From Nematocida homosporus (lineage: Eukaryota; Microsporidia): a DNA stretch of 64,000 nucleotides. Position 1 is the stretch's first letter; each line of letters begins with the position of its first letter. Where the stretch lies: NCBI RefSeq assembly GCF_024244095.1, contig NW_026250685.1:1-64000 (forward strand), given 5' to 3'. This document shows, piece after piece, positions 35,948-45,485 of the stretch. Below the pieces are notes generated by a model. The model saw nothing but the letters and a program-made list of their open reading frames with translations. It was not told where the DNA came from and ran no database searches. Position numbers and translations under genes: made by a program.

Positions 35948-36256
35948 TTAGATGAAATAAGAGGGATTGCCGGGAGGAGGTAGATGGTCATTATCTGGAT
36001 CAAACTTACGGAAGGGATCATTAGGATCGGGTGGTGGCTGGAAATGCTCCGGAGGAAGAAAGAGACTTTCAGAAGGAGGTTGAGTGCTATAGGCTACTCG
36101 AGGTGGAGTAGAAGTCTGATCAACCGTATAGTATCCAGGTGATCCAGAAGCCAGAATGTCATTAACTTGTGGAGATTGCTCGGGAAAAGGATCGCGGCTA
36201 AGAATAGTAATGGTGATGCCCTGCGCAGGGTAATGTTTAGTGCTACGATGGGTCAT
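35948..36256 (-). CDS. PI31-like proteasome regulator, C-terminal domain only
   Basis: 102 residues. The C-terminus DPFRKFDPDNDHLPPPGNPSYF matches the conserved C-terminal region of the proteasome regulator PI31 (PSMF1), where 'FDPFGP...PDPDHLPPPG' is characteristic. The N-terminal FP domain of PI31 is missing, so only the proline-rich regulator half remains. PI31 inhibits or assembles the 20S core and, in yeast (Fub1), enters its chamber. The ATG overlaps the stop of the upstream Rpn5 gene as ATGA, so both probably lie on one transcript, and both products work with the proteasome. Confidence 0.72.
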   Translation of the reverse strand: MTHRSTKHYPAQGITITILSRDPFPEQSPQVNDILASGSPGYYTVDQTSTPPRVAYSTQPPSESLFLPPEHFQPPPDPNDPFRKFDPDNDHLPPPGNPSYFI

Positions 36257-37521
36257 TGCTCGGTTTTAGAGATGCGATGACTTATTTTTATAAGGAGATC
36301 AAGCCACTTCTCAATACTACTGGTCCATTCGGCTAGTTCATTTTGATTAGAATGAATAGTGAGCGTACTTGAAATCTGATCTATTTCGGCATTGATAAGT
36401 TTGGCTCTTATCATTTCTGTGATAAGATCAGTAATTTCCTTTTCGGGCATTTGAAAGATTTCTGACATACGCTGAATAGTAATCCTAGTATAGTAAGAAG
36501 AGACTACTCGTAAATTATGTTGTAGAATAGTTCTTTCTATCTCTTTTTGGTGGTAATTGATAAGTTCTGGGAAGATTTCTGATTGGTTAAGTACGGCTAA
36601 CAAAGCACTAGGCTGAATAAGATGGCGAGCCAAGAACTTCTCTCCTAAGACCCGAGCGGCATCAGAACAAAGCTTATGCTCCGTACTTTTCTGTAAGAGA
36701 TAAGGAGTCGAACTATGGAAGAGAGAAAGAAGGGCATAAAAGATAGTAAAAGCCGGAGCAGTCGAATGAGTAAGTGTACTACTACTTTCCTCATCTGATT
36801 GCGTCATTTCTTGAAAGATAGCCGCTACATTAAAGTACTCCTTTTTCCCCAGATAAACAAAAATCATCCGGTTAAGATAAGCCGGTTTAAGACTAGGCAC
36901 TTCTTGCAACTGTCTTTGACTAATTCGATTGGCCAAAATACCAGCCTTTTCATGATCTTTAGCCAAAATAGATAAGCGCATTTGTTCCAACTGATACTTA
37001 AGAACTTCATCAACCGGTAAAGAAGAGAAAGTCTCAACATTAACATTATAGATACTAAGTAAACCTTGTTGAATATCTCCTTGTGATAAATAGATTTGCT
37101 TAATCGCATCAGTAACTAAGACACGCAAACCTTCCAAGTATATCTTACCCTCAATAACCGTACTAAGCAGAGTCTGCAGGAATTGCAAGAATGGCGTATC
37201 TTTAGCCGTAGTGCTAGCTGGAGTAGAATAGGCTTCTTTAATATCAATTAAAGGTGTATCACGATAAGAATAAAGAGAAAGTGTAGTATTAGTCTGTTTA
37301 AGCATCTTATCATAGGCATAAAGTATCATCTTTTCAAAGGCTTCTTTAATCTGGCCTTTTCGTCTACCCATTAGTCTAATCGTTTCTAAAAGAGATTCAG
37401 AACCCTGGGGCAAACTATGATCTACTAGTTCCTGAAGAATACGAGTACTTTGCTCCTTTTCACCATTCAATCGAAAGTGTTTCTCTTGCTCCAATAAAGA
37501 GTCCATATTATGCATGGCCAA
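36253..37521 (-). CDS. RPN5: 26S proteasome regulatory subunit Rpn5 (PSMD12)
   Basis: 422 residues with a C-terminal PCI domain. The segment NVETFSSLPVDEVLKYQLEQMRLSILAKD (about residues 163-191) matches the Rpn5 'VETYGS..kvxfILEQMRLxLxxxD' block. The C-terminal LRVVSSYYTRITIQRMSEIF and following MIRAKLINAEID form the PCI winged helix. Rpn5 is a scaffold subunit of the proteasome lid. ATG at 37521 is within a second possible ATG three codons on. Its stop overlaps the PI31 gene by four bases. TTGAGTT repeat lies upstream on the plus strand. Confidence 0.85.
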   Translation of the reverse strand: MAMHNMDSLLEQEKHFRLNGEKEQSTRILQELVDHSLPQGSESLLETIRLMGRRKGQIKEAFEKMILYAYDKMLKQTNTTLSLYSYRDTPLIDIKEAYSTPASTTAKDTPFLQFLQTLLSTVIEGKIYLEGLRVLVTDAIKQIYLSQGDIQQGLLSIYNVNVETFSSLPVDEVLKYQLEQMRLSILAKDHEKAGILANRISQRQLQEVPSLKPAYLNRMIFVYLGKKEYFNVAAIFQEMTQSDEESSSTLTHSTAPAFTIFYALLSLFHSSTPYLLQKSTEHKLCSDAARVLGEKFLARHLIQPSALLAVLNQSEIFPELINYHQKEIERTILQHNLRVVSSYYTRITIQRMSEIFQMPEKEITDLITEMIRAKLINAEIDQISSTLTIHSNQNELAEWTSSIEKWLDLLIKISHRISKTEQ

Positions 37522-38233
37522 ACAAAGAAATTAGCTTATTAATTTGGTTGGTATTGAGTTGAGTTGAGTTGAGTTGAGTTGAGTTGGTATTGAGTTGAGT
37601 TGAGTTGGATTGGGTTGGGTTGAGTTGAGTTGGGTTATGATTGAGTTGGGTTGGGTTGGGTTATGATAAGATTATGATAAGATAAGATATGGTTTATTTG
37701 TGATTAAGTTATGATAATTAAAGGTATGCTTACATAAGAGATATTTAATGAAGCTATACTTGTTGCACATAAGACTTACTAGCTATGAATGCATTATAGA
37801 TACTAACTCAACTTAATACTTAACTCAACTTAATTGTAGTGCTGTCATACGACCACTACTCATTTCCCACAACGATCAACCTGATCACTGGCAAGCTGCT
37901 CACTACTTAGTACTAAACCAATACTAACACGTAACTTTAATAGACTCAGGGTCTTATAACCAAATTAGTTTTGCATATCTACGATATACTTCGATATGAC
38001 GTCATCCTCTCACACACAGCCACATTTACTTAATAAACGGTGCCAGTGTTCGTCTCAAGGAATGTCTTTAATGGAGTATGTATTGGCTAATGGATGTTAT
38101 CCATCCCATGGGCATTACAATTACTTATGTGATTTTTATTGATAATAAGATGAATTGGGTTAAGATAAGATATCAAAATAAGATAAGATACCAAAATACC
38201 AACCTAATACTAACTAAACCAAAACTTAATTGA
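37522..38233. other. Intergenic region with dispersed element B
   Basis: Clean TTGAG pentamers at 37547-37680 upstream of Rpn5, then AACTTAA-type repeat near 37795-37835, the non-repetitive element B at 37835-38090, and AGATAAGATA repeat before the Swi3 gene end. Confidence 0.55.
37835..38090 (+). repeat. Dispersed noncoding element, copy B
   Basis: Complex sequence that matches the reverse complement of 46683-46945 over its whole length. Exact shared blocks, in order: CATACGACCACTAC, GATCAACCTGAT, AACTTTAATA, TTAGTTTTGCATATCTAC and GATATGACGTCATC. The palindrome TGACGTCA is at 37997-38004. It has no convincing open frame. Confidence 0.8.
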
Positions 38234-39919
38234 TTACTGCTCTTTAAAGAAGATCTCTTCGAAGTTACGACCCGTCTCTTCACATATCTTTCTTACTTTA
38301 GATACAATCTCTGATATCTCTTTCCGGGCTTCAAAATGAGCTTTACGATATGTTTCACGCATCTTTTCTAAATCACTTCTTTCCTTCTTCAATGTATTAG
38401 ATAGTTCAGTAAATTCAGCTATCTTATGCTCAATCCTTTTTAACTCACTTTCCACCAATAACTCCAATAACCGCTCCTTCTTCCCCTCCTCTAAACTCTT
38501 CTGCTCCTCCGCCCGACTAAGACAGGCAGATAAGGCCACAGCTGCTATCTCATTCAACCTATCATTAAGCCAAGGTGCTTCCTCTACTTGATCTTGCTTC
38601 TCTCCAGCTAATCTCTGTATCTCCTCAGCCGCCGCCTTAGCTGCTGCACTAGCTACACCTGGATGCACTACACTAGCTAAGAAAGCCACTGTAGACATAA
38701 CCGGATTAAGCGTATAGTTAAAGAGGACTTTACTTTCAATAAACGAGATAGCTTCCATTTCAATCAATGGATCTTGAATGCCCATCTTTAGAAAGTGTAA
38801 AACACATTGTTCAACTGTTTTAGTCTTAACATGAGCTGCTACGGCCTTCCAGTTATCTTTGTACCCTTCAATTCCTTCTAGTAAAAGCATCTCTTCCTCG
38901 GGCGTCCAAATCTGTCTAATAACCCCTGCTTCTAGCAAGTGAAAGTTAGTGTAGGAGAAATTACTAGGATATCTCCCTAAATCAAAACAACTTTTACATA
39001 AGATAATTCTTTCCTTATCAGCAAAATAAATCTTATCTTCACCACTTAAACCATTCATAGATTTATGGCACTCAGTGCACTCAACTGCACTAGGAATACT
39101 AGTAATCCTTGGCCCACTACTTTGAACATGATGAGTCTTAGACATATCTCTTAAAGGATCGACTGGACTCTTAGTAAGACTAGGCAGAATACCTGCTGGA
39201 CTAAGATTAGACTCACCAACTACTAATAAATTATTATCACTATCTAAATTTTTGTTTTTGTTTTTGATTTGATTATTCTTATCTAATTCAGACTTATCTG
39301 AATTATCTCCTAAATCAGTCTTATCTAAATCATTACTACTATTACTAGCCAACTTAATATTTACATCACCTAAACCTAAACCTAAATTGATATCATTTAA
39401 AGCAACGCCTTGATCTTTGATTTTAGATAACATACCAGCCATATCTCTTTTAACTCCTATCTTGTAGTTAATTAAACCCCAATGTTCTAGAAAAGAATGA
39501 ATTCTTATGATTTCTGAGATATCAGCGATAAGATTTTTACGACAGAGAGTAATTGTTAAATGCATATCTGAGTTCTTTTGAAAGATATTAAAGATCTTAT
39601 TTCTTATCTCCATGTACTTGTTTTGTTCTTCTTCTCCTTCTAACTTAAAGGTTCTTCTTTCTATATCATGAATGCGTTGGGGATTAAACCAAGTAGAGTG
39701 CATAGGAACTAAGATAGGAGTTGTTATCTCACTATCTAGTGGTTTAAAGAGATGGGGATACTCTTTTTCGACTGTTTGGCTATCAAAATCACTATCTTGT
39801 TGTGATTTTGAAATATTAACGACTTCCTCTCTAGGGACTTCTCCGGCTTTATACGGTCTACTTTGCACTGGAACCTTCTCGATACGTGCACTCCAATCGC
39901 GCTGCATTAAAAAAAACAA
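38234..39919 (-). CDS. Swi3/Rsc8-type chromatin remodelling subunit
   Basis: 561 residues. The SWIRM domain starts at about residue 71 with VPMHSTWFNPQRIHDIERR and runs to FLEHWGLINYKI near 154. A small zinc-binding region near 280-318 (C-x2-C ... C-x2-C) precedes a SANT domain at about 335-385 (WTPEEEMLLLEGIEGY.DNWKAVAAHVKTKT). This order, followed by a coiled-coil C-terminus, defines Swi3/Rsc8/SMARCC subunits of SWI/SNF-type remodellers. An Asn/Asp/Lys-rich insertion sits near residues 190-230. The coiled coil (about 465-550) is needed for dimerisation in yeast Swi3. Confident in the family; Rsc8 versus Swi3 cannot be decided. Confidence 0.9.
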   Translation of the reverse strand: MFFLMQRDWSARIEKVPVQSRPYKAGEVPREEVVNISKSQQDSDFDSQTVEKEYPHLFKPLDSEITTPILVPMHSTWFNPQRIHDIERRTFKLEGEEEQNKYMEIRNKIFNIFQKNSDMHLTITLCRKNLIADISEIIRIHSFLEHWGLINYKIGVKRDMAGMLSKIKDQGVALNDINLGLGLGDVNIKLASNSSNDLDKTDLGDNSDKSELDKNNQIKNKNKNLDSDNNLLVVGESNLSPAGILPSLTKSPVDPLRDMSKTHHVQSSGPRITSIPSAVECTECHKSMNGLSGEDKIYFADKERIILCKSCFDLGRYPSNFSYTNFHLLEAGVIRQIWTPEEEMLLLEGIEGYKDNWKAVAAHVKTKTVEQCVLHFLKMGIQDPLIEMEAISFIESKVLFNYTLNPVMSTVAFLASVVHPGVASAAAKAAAEEIQRLAGEKQDQVEEAPWLNDRLNEIAAVALSACLSRAEEQKSLEEGKKERLLELLVESELKRIEHKIAEFTELSNTLKKERSDLEKMRETYRKAHFEARKEISEIVSKVRKICEETGRNFEEIFFKEQ

Positions 39920-40580
39920 AGTCTTGGGTTTAATAAGTAGATATGCTTTGGTTGTCTTATCTTATCTTGTGTTATGTTATGTTAGGGTGGTGTTGGTGTT
40001 AGTATTGAGTTTGTGTGTTGAGTTAGTATTGGGTTGAGAAAATATTGGGTAAGTATTGGGTTGGTGTCTGTAAATATATTACCATAAAAGGAAAATAATG
40101 GATTGGTGTTGGTGTTGAGGTGAGGTGAGGTGGTGTTGAGTTGAGTTGGTATTAGGTGATTGGTGCATATGTAGTTAGAAGGTGATTGTAATGTGATTGG
40201 ATTGGTATTGGGTGGAAATGTGATTGGAATATGATTGGGTACTTAGACTTAAATCATGTATATATACCATGTTGAGATGGGTTGTGTTAGTATTGGGATG
40301 GGTTGTGGTGGGGTGGGTTGAGTTAGACTAATACATAACTTAAACTAACTCAATAAGTAGTCATTAGCTTTATTGACTTCATTGACTTTATTACATGCTA
40401 AATGCTAACATTAAGACAGATAAGCTCATAATAATACTAACCCAATAGGACAGTATACACTTGCATTAGATTGTCTTAACTTAATACCACCTCAACTCAA
40501 CCCAATACCCACTCAACTTAACTCAACTCAATACCCACTTAAGCCAACTCAACTCAATATATACCTCGGATTCTGTTTAT
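39920..40580. other. Divergent intergenic repeat with polarity switch near 40330
   Basis: GTTGTGTTAGTATTGGG-type repeat up to 40325, then AACTTAAACTAACTCAAT-type up to the Uba1 start. A CC(A/T)6GG box, CCATAAAAGG, lies near 40082 within ATTACCATAAAAGGAAAATAA. AACCCAATAGGACAG occurs near 40440. No gene seen. Confidence 0.5.
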
Positions 40581-43451
40581 TTGTTTATGCCGGAAAGAAT
40601 GCCTGGGAGAGTTTTGTCCCCAAAAGTAGATGAAAGTTTGTACTCGCGTCAATTGTATGTGATTGGTAGTGAGGCAATGAAGAGAATGCTTAGGTCAAAT
40701 GTTCTGGTGGTTGGTTTGCGTCGAGTTGGCTTAGAAGTGGCTAAGAATTTGTGTTTGGCTGGTGTACGGAGTGTAAGTATTCTAGATAAGGAACCGGTTC
40801 GTAGTGAAGATTTAGGGACGGCTTTTTATTGCTCGGACTCTGATCTTGGCGATCGGGTAGATAAAAGTGTGGAGTATAAACTGAAAGCTTTAAACAGTCA
40901 AGTATCTGTCTCGGTTTTAGAAGAGTTTCCTTCGGATTTATCAGTCTTTAGAGTAGTTGTTTTGTGTGACCAAGTCTTAGAAGAACAATTACGAGTAAGT
41001 GCTTTGTGCCGGGAAGCTGAAGTGCCTTTGGTGATTGCTCGTGTAAAAGGTCTCTTCCTGGAAGTCTTCTGTGATTTTGGGGAAAGCTTTATTACAACTG
41101 ATGCCACTGGTGAAGAACCTTTCCTGGGAACAATTAAGAGTGTTTCGGAAACGGGTGAAGTGACTTTGGCCGTTTTGGAACGGCATAATTTAGAGGATGG
41201 AGATGAGATTGAGATAAAAGGGGCTGGAGCTAAGCGGTACACTGTTAGAGATGCTAAAGCCTTTAAGTTCTCTATTCAAGGGTACTGTGGTGAAGATCTG
41301 GTGGGTAAGTCTTTTGAGCAGGTGAAGAGACAGAAAGTGGTGAGTTTTAAGGATTTAGCTCGGGCTTTAGAGAATCCTTTGATTGTTAGTACTCAGCCTA
41401 CCTCTGAACTGGTGCATAAATGCTTCCATTGGGCTGATGAGCTAGCTAGTAAGGTAGATCCAGTCCAGGAGTTCAAAGCCCGGGTAAGTCTGACTGAACA
41501 GGAAGAAGTTCTGGTGGAAGAGTTCTTTAGACAGTGCTGGGAGTCAATTGCTCCCATTACTTCGGTGGCTGGAGGTATTGCGGCGCATGAGGCTTTAAAG
41601 GCTTGTAGTGCTAAGTTCATGCCTTTACAGCAGTTCTTGTACTACAGTGCCTTGGAAATGCTGCCTCCTCAGAGGTACTATGCTGCTGAAAGGAAAGCGG
41701 CGGGATTTAATGGTAGTGGTGTAGCTGGTAGTGAAATGGTGAGTGATCGTCGGTACTTATCTTTGTATAACTTAGTGGGTGCCGATATAGATAAGATATT
41801 TAAGGCGGGCTTGTTTGTGGTGGGTGCGGGTGCTATTGGGTGCGAGTACTTGAAGAACTTAGCCTTACTTGGTGCTGGGAAGGACAAACGTTTAGTAGTA
41901 ACTGATATGGATGCTATTGAGAAGAGTAACTTAAACCGGCAGTTCTTGTTTAGAGAGGGTGATATTTCGCAAATGAAGTCGGTGGTGGCTACTCGTGAAG
42001 CCGCTATTCTTAATAAGGACATGAACGCAGCTATGCTGGCTTATACCTCTAAAGTAGGGAAGGAGACAGAAACTCTGTTTAACGACCAGTTTTATGCCCA
42101 AGTGGATGTAATTCTTAATGCTTTAGATAATGTGGATGCTCGGCTGTACATGGATAAGACGGCTATTTACCAGCAAATTCCAATGATTGATGCCGGGACT
42201 TTAGGTACTAAAGGACATACACAGACGGTTATTCCTTATAAAACAGAGCATTATGGCAATACGGATGATCCGCAGGAAAGATCTATTCCTTTGTGCACGA
42301 TTAGGAACTTTCCGCACTTGCCGGTGCATTGTGTGGAATGGGCTTTAGCTGAATTCAAGTCTTTGTTCTCGGAGCGGATTTTAGAGGCTAAATCGGCCAT
42401 TAGTGAAGCAGCTGTAACTGAACTGCCTTTACAAGTAAAACGCCTGCTAGCTACTCGGCCTAAAACGCCTGAGGATGCCTTGGTAGAAGCAATTAAGCTC
42501 TTTTATAAGCGATTCACTAAGACGCCGGCTTTGCTTTTGGAAACCTTCCCGGCTAATCATATGACTGAGGAGGGTACGCCTTTTTGGATTCCACCTAAGA
42601 AAATGCCGACTCCTATTGACTTATCGGTTGAAGATCCGGAGCACTTACTGTTCATTAATTCAGCCCAGGCTATACTCAGCCGGACATTCAATCTGCCGGC
42701 TAAGCAGTTCAGTCCGGCGGAAATTGCTGCCCATATTGATCCGGCTATTCGTGAAGCCCGTTTGGAGAAAGACGATTCAGTGCCAGAAGGTGAGGTAGAT
42801 ATTCGTGTTTCGTTACAGGAAGAAGAGTTTGAGAAGGATTCTGAGACGAATGGACATATTGATTTTATCTCTTCGGCCGCTAATATTCGTTGCCATGTTT
42901 ACTCTATTACTCCAATCACGGCTTTGGAGGCCAAGAAAGTAGCTGGCCGGATTATTCCAGCTATTGCAACTACAACGGCTGTTGTATCTGGACTGGCTAT
43001 TCTGGAAGGATTAAAGTACTTGTTTTGGAAAGATAGGCCGGAAGCCGAGGATATCTACATGAACAATTATGTTTCATTAGCCATTCCTCTTTTAGCGCAT
43101 AGTGAGCCAGCACCACCCCATAAGACACTTCAGAAACTGCCCAGTAAAACCATTACGATTTCACAATGGGACCGGGTAGAGATTGCTGATAGTACTTTGG
43201 AAGAAGTACTTGATCGACTTAACAAAGAATGGAATGTGCAGATTTCAACCCTTATGCACGACTTAACTATGCTTTACTGCTCGTTCTACAACACGGCTAA
43301 GTTCAAGGCCAACTTCCAAAAGAAGATCTCGGAAATACTTTATCCGGGCGGTATTCCCGCCGGAGTTCTTTCAGCCCGAGTTGATCCGGTTATTGAGGAT
43401 GAGGAAGGTAATGAAGTTCCAGTACCTTTCGTAAAGATTCTCTTTAAATAA
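40581..43451 (+). CDS. UBA1: Ubiquitin-activating enzyme E1 (Uba1)
   Basis: 956 residues. Uba1 adenylates ubiquitin and passes it to E2 enzymes. The first Rossmann half starts at about residue 40 (VLVVGLRRVGLEVAKN), the second, active half near 415 (GAGAIGCEYLKNL) with DMDAIEKSNLNRQFLF. The catalytic cysteine is at about residue 572 in PLCTIRNFP. A ubiquitin-fold C-terminal domain ends the protein (VPFVKILF). Start may be the first or third codon (both ATG). AATAAA overlaps the stop codon itself (TTTAAATAAAC). Upstream is AACTCAA-type repeat with no other gene for 660 bases. Confidence 0.96.
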   Translation: MFMPERMPGRVLSPKVDESLYSRQLYVIGSEAMKRMLRSNVLVVGLRRVGLEVAKNLCLAGVRSVSILDKEPVRSEDLGTAFYCSDSDLGDRVDKSVEYKLKALNSQVSVSVLEEFPSDLSVFRVVVLCDQVLEEQLRVSALCREAEVPLVIARVKGLFLEVFCDFGESFITTDATGEEPFLGTIKSVSETGEVTLAVLERHNLEDGDEIEIKGAGAKRYTVRDAKAFKFSIQGYCGEDLVGKSFEQVKRQKVVSFKDLARALENPLIVSTQPTSELVHKCFHWADELASKVDPVQEFKARVSLTEQEEVLVEEFFRQCWESIAPITSVAGGIAAHEALKACSAKFMPLQQFLYYSALEMLPPQRYYAAERKAAGFNGSGVAGSEMVSDRRYLSLYNLVGADIDKIFKAGLFVVGAGAIGCEYLKNLALLGAGKDKRLVVTDMDAIEKSNLNRQFLFREGDISQMKSVVATREAAILNKDMNAAMLAYTSKVGKETETLFNDQFYAQVDVILNALDNVDARLYMDKTAIYQQIPMIDAGTLGTKGHTQTVIPYKTEHYGNTDDPQERSIPLCTIRNFPHLPVHCVEWALAEFKSLFSERILEAKSAISEAAVTELPLQVKRLLATRPKTPEDALVEAIKLFYKRFTKTPALLLETFPANHMTEEGTPFWIPPKKMPTPIDLSVEDPEHLLFINSAQAILSRTFNLPAKQFSPAEIAAHIDPAIREARLEKDDSVPEGEVDIRVSLQEEEFEKDSETNGHIDFISSAANIRCHVYSITPITALEAKKVAGRIIPAIATTTAVVSGLAILEGLKYLFWKDRPEAEDIYMNNYVSLAIPLLAHSEPAPPHKTLQKLPSKTITISQWDRVEIADSTLEEVLDRLNKEWNVQISTLMHDLTMLYCSFYNTAKFKANFQKKISEILYPGGIPAGVLSARVDPVIEDEEGNEVPVPFVKILFK

Positions 43452-43844
43452 ACATGGTCTTTGACTCTATCTCTTCACTTTGTCTCTTCATCTTATCTCT
43501 ATCTTACTCTATCTTTAATTTACCCTATCTCCAGCCTACTTTATCTCAAGCCAGATATGCACTCAAATAAGTTAAATTAGGTTAGTGTTGGGTTCTTTCA
43601 ACTCACAATGTACTAATCCAATGCACATCTAAATATCGATGTCTTCCAACTACACATAACTTAGCACAAACTCAACCTAACACAGTCTTATATCAACTAT
43701 ACACAACTTAACTCAATACTAATACAATACTAACTCAACTTAACTCAATACTAACACTACACATAACTTAACTTAACTTAACTTAACTCAACTTAACTCA
43801 ACTCAACTCAACTTAATACTATCTTATATCAACTGAATACTTCT
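43452..43844. other. Convergent intergenic region
   Basis: CTATCT-rich tract after Uba1, a short TTAGGTTAGTGTTGGGTT piece near 43572-43590, then AACTCAACTTAAC repeat to the end of the leftward Sly1 gene. No gene seen. Confidence 0.45.
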
Positions 43845-45464
43845 TTATTTAGTTGCCAATATCTCGGCTATTCTGGCCAGAAACTTACTAGGCACTAGAA
43901 TTTCTGTGGCCCCATACGTTATTTCTATCCCAGTCTCTTCGGCTAGCTCCATTAGACTCTTGTATTCCGTAAAGGTTCCTCCACCGATCATAAAAACATG
44001 CACTGAGGCATAGTTCAAGTTCTGGTTAGGATACAACTCCACGGCCTGGTAGTTCGTGCGCCGGTTCAGAATGTCCTGAACAGCTACTGTAATGGGCATC
44101 TTCTTCTTCAGAGGCAGAATACGCTTTATGTTCCGGAAGAGTGAAGTGGCCGCAGTCGAAACTATTGACCGTCGCTCACTCGTACTCTCTTCCTGACTCT
44201 GAGCTAAGAACCGCAGGACTTCCACGGCACATCCCTTCTTACGCGCTAAACCTTCCAAGTAGCCAGACTCTTCCGGGAATCGACTAGTTAGAACGGCTAA
44301 AGCCCGCAAGAAGTTCTCTGCTGATACTTTAGGCAGTAGGTCTTCCAACTCATCCTTTATCTCTGCTATCTTACTTGTGTCATTCTCCAATCCTACAATC
44401 TCATCAAGCTTTTGCTTCTTTATCTCTTCCACCAAGGACAGAGCAATAGTCATATGCGTATGAATCTGCTTGTTCTTCTGAGACAGTTCCGGTACTTGCG
44501 CTAGTGCTTGTGAAATTGTTTCTTTCGAAGAGGACGAATCGATTGATCGTTGCGCTAAATCTGCCTTATACTCACCAAGTTCTTGCTCAACCCGTTCAGC
44601 AACCGTTGGAAAGTACTCATTCTGGTTTTGCGCCCAAAATTGATCAAATCGGTTTAAATCAAAAACTTTATCTTCACCTACATCACTCCCTTCATCTCCA
44701 CCACTCACTCCATCCGTACGCACCATCTTCCCAGGAATAGTTACCTTATTCAAATCGTATCCCAATAAATCCACTACTAATGACCCGTATGTCCATCCAT
44801 GCTCTACCGGAGTAATTAAGTCCATCTCCCGACCCAGTATAACTACCGCCGCCGACCTTTTACCCGGCCGACCTTTCACTCCCAACTCTTTCGCTCGATT
44901 CATTATACTCTCCCCTAAACCCATATACTTAGCCTCACTTAAAATCACCGGATTTTCCAAACCCCGCAACAATGATAATATCCCTAGTTTTATAGCTGCC
45001 GATACTTCTTCTCCCCCCGCCATAAAACTCCCCTCCAAATTCAAGCTATAAAACCGCTCACTCACCATTGAAAGCCGCACTAATCCGTCCATTACTCGTC
45101 TTACTCGTCTACTTTCACCTTGGGCTCCAACTACTTGTGCCAAACTTTCAAATTCAGATCGACCTACTACCCCTGTAAAAATCACCTCAACCGATCTATA
45201 CCATCCCCCTGTAATATCTTTAGCAATAATCCCACAATTCTCAGCCGTTTCAGCTACTAAATAAACCGCCCGAGCCTCAACTACTTTTGGTCTTTCTTCT
45301 TCTAATCTTAAACATTGCACAATTCCCATCTCCATCAAGTCACTCATACGAAAGAGTGGTGCGATCACATCTTGTCCAATTTTGTCCAGGACTAGGACAC
45401 TCCATTCGAACTCATCTTTCTTAAGGATCCGCTCTAATTCATTCAGTAATCGCTTCCTTAGCAT
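43845..45464 (-). CDS. SLY1: Sec1/Munc18 protein Sly1
   Basis: 539 residues. The N-terminus (VLVLDKIGQDVIAPLFRMSDLMEMGI) matches Sly1/SCFD1, which has 'WKVLIYDRFGQDIISPLLSVKELRDMGI'. The central SM fold includes GREMDLITPVEHGWTYGSLVVDLL, the typical 'DRxxDxxTPLxHxxTYQxLxxDLL' block. The C-terminal FMIGGGTFTEYKSLMELA and ITYGATEI blocks are again Sly1-like. Sly1 guides SNARE assembly for ER-Golgi transport, so it is a plausible partner of the Ufe1-like SNARE at 48612. It is shorter than yeast Sly1 (666 residues). AATAAA overlaps the stop. The casein kinase start lies 21 bases upstream. Confidence 0.88.
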   Translation of the reverse strand: MLRKRLLNELERILKKDEFEWSVLVLDKIGQDVIAPLFRMSDLMEMGIVQCLRLEEERPKVVEARAVYLVAETAENCGIIAKDITGGWYRSVEVIFTGVVGRSEFESLAQVVGAQGESRRVRRVMDGLVRLSMVSERFYSLNLEGSFMAGGEEVSAAIKLGILSLLRGLENPVILSEAKYMGLGESIMNRAKELGVKGRPGKRSAAVVILGREMDLITPVEHGWTYGSLVVDLLGYDLNKVTIPGKMVRTDGVSGGDEGSDVGEDKVFDLNRFDQFWAQNQNEYFPTVAERVEQELGEYKADLAQRSIDSSSSKETISQALAQVPELSQKNKQIHTHMTIALSLVEEIKKQKLDEIVGLENDTSKIAEIKDELEDLLPKVSAENFLRALAVLTSRFPEESGYLEGLARKKGCAVEVLRFLAQSQEESTSERRSIVSTAATSLFRNIKRILPLKKKMPITVAVQDILNRRTNYQAVELYPNQNLNYASVHVFMIGGGTFTEYKSLMELAEETGIEITYGATEILVPSKFLARIAEILATK

Positions 45465-45485
45465 ATCTAATTCTAATTTTAATGT

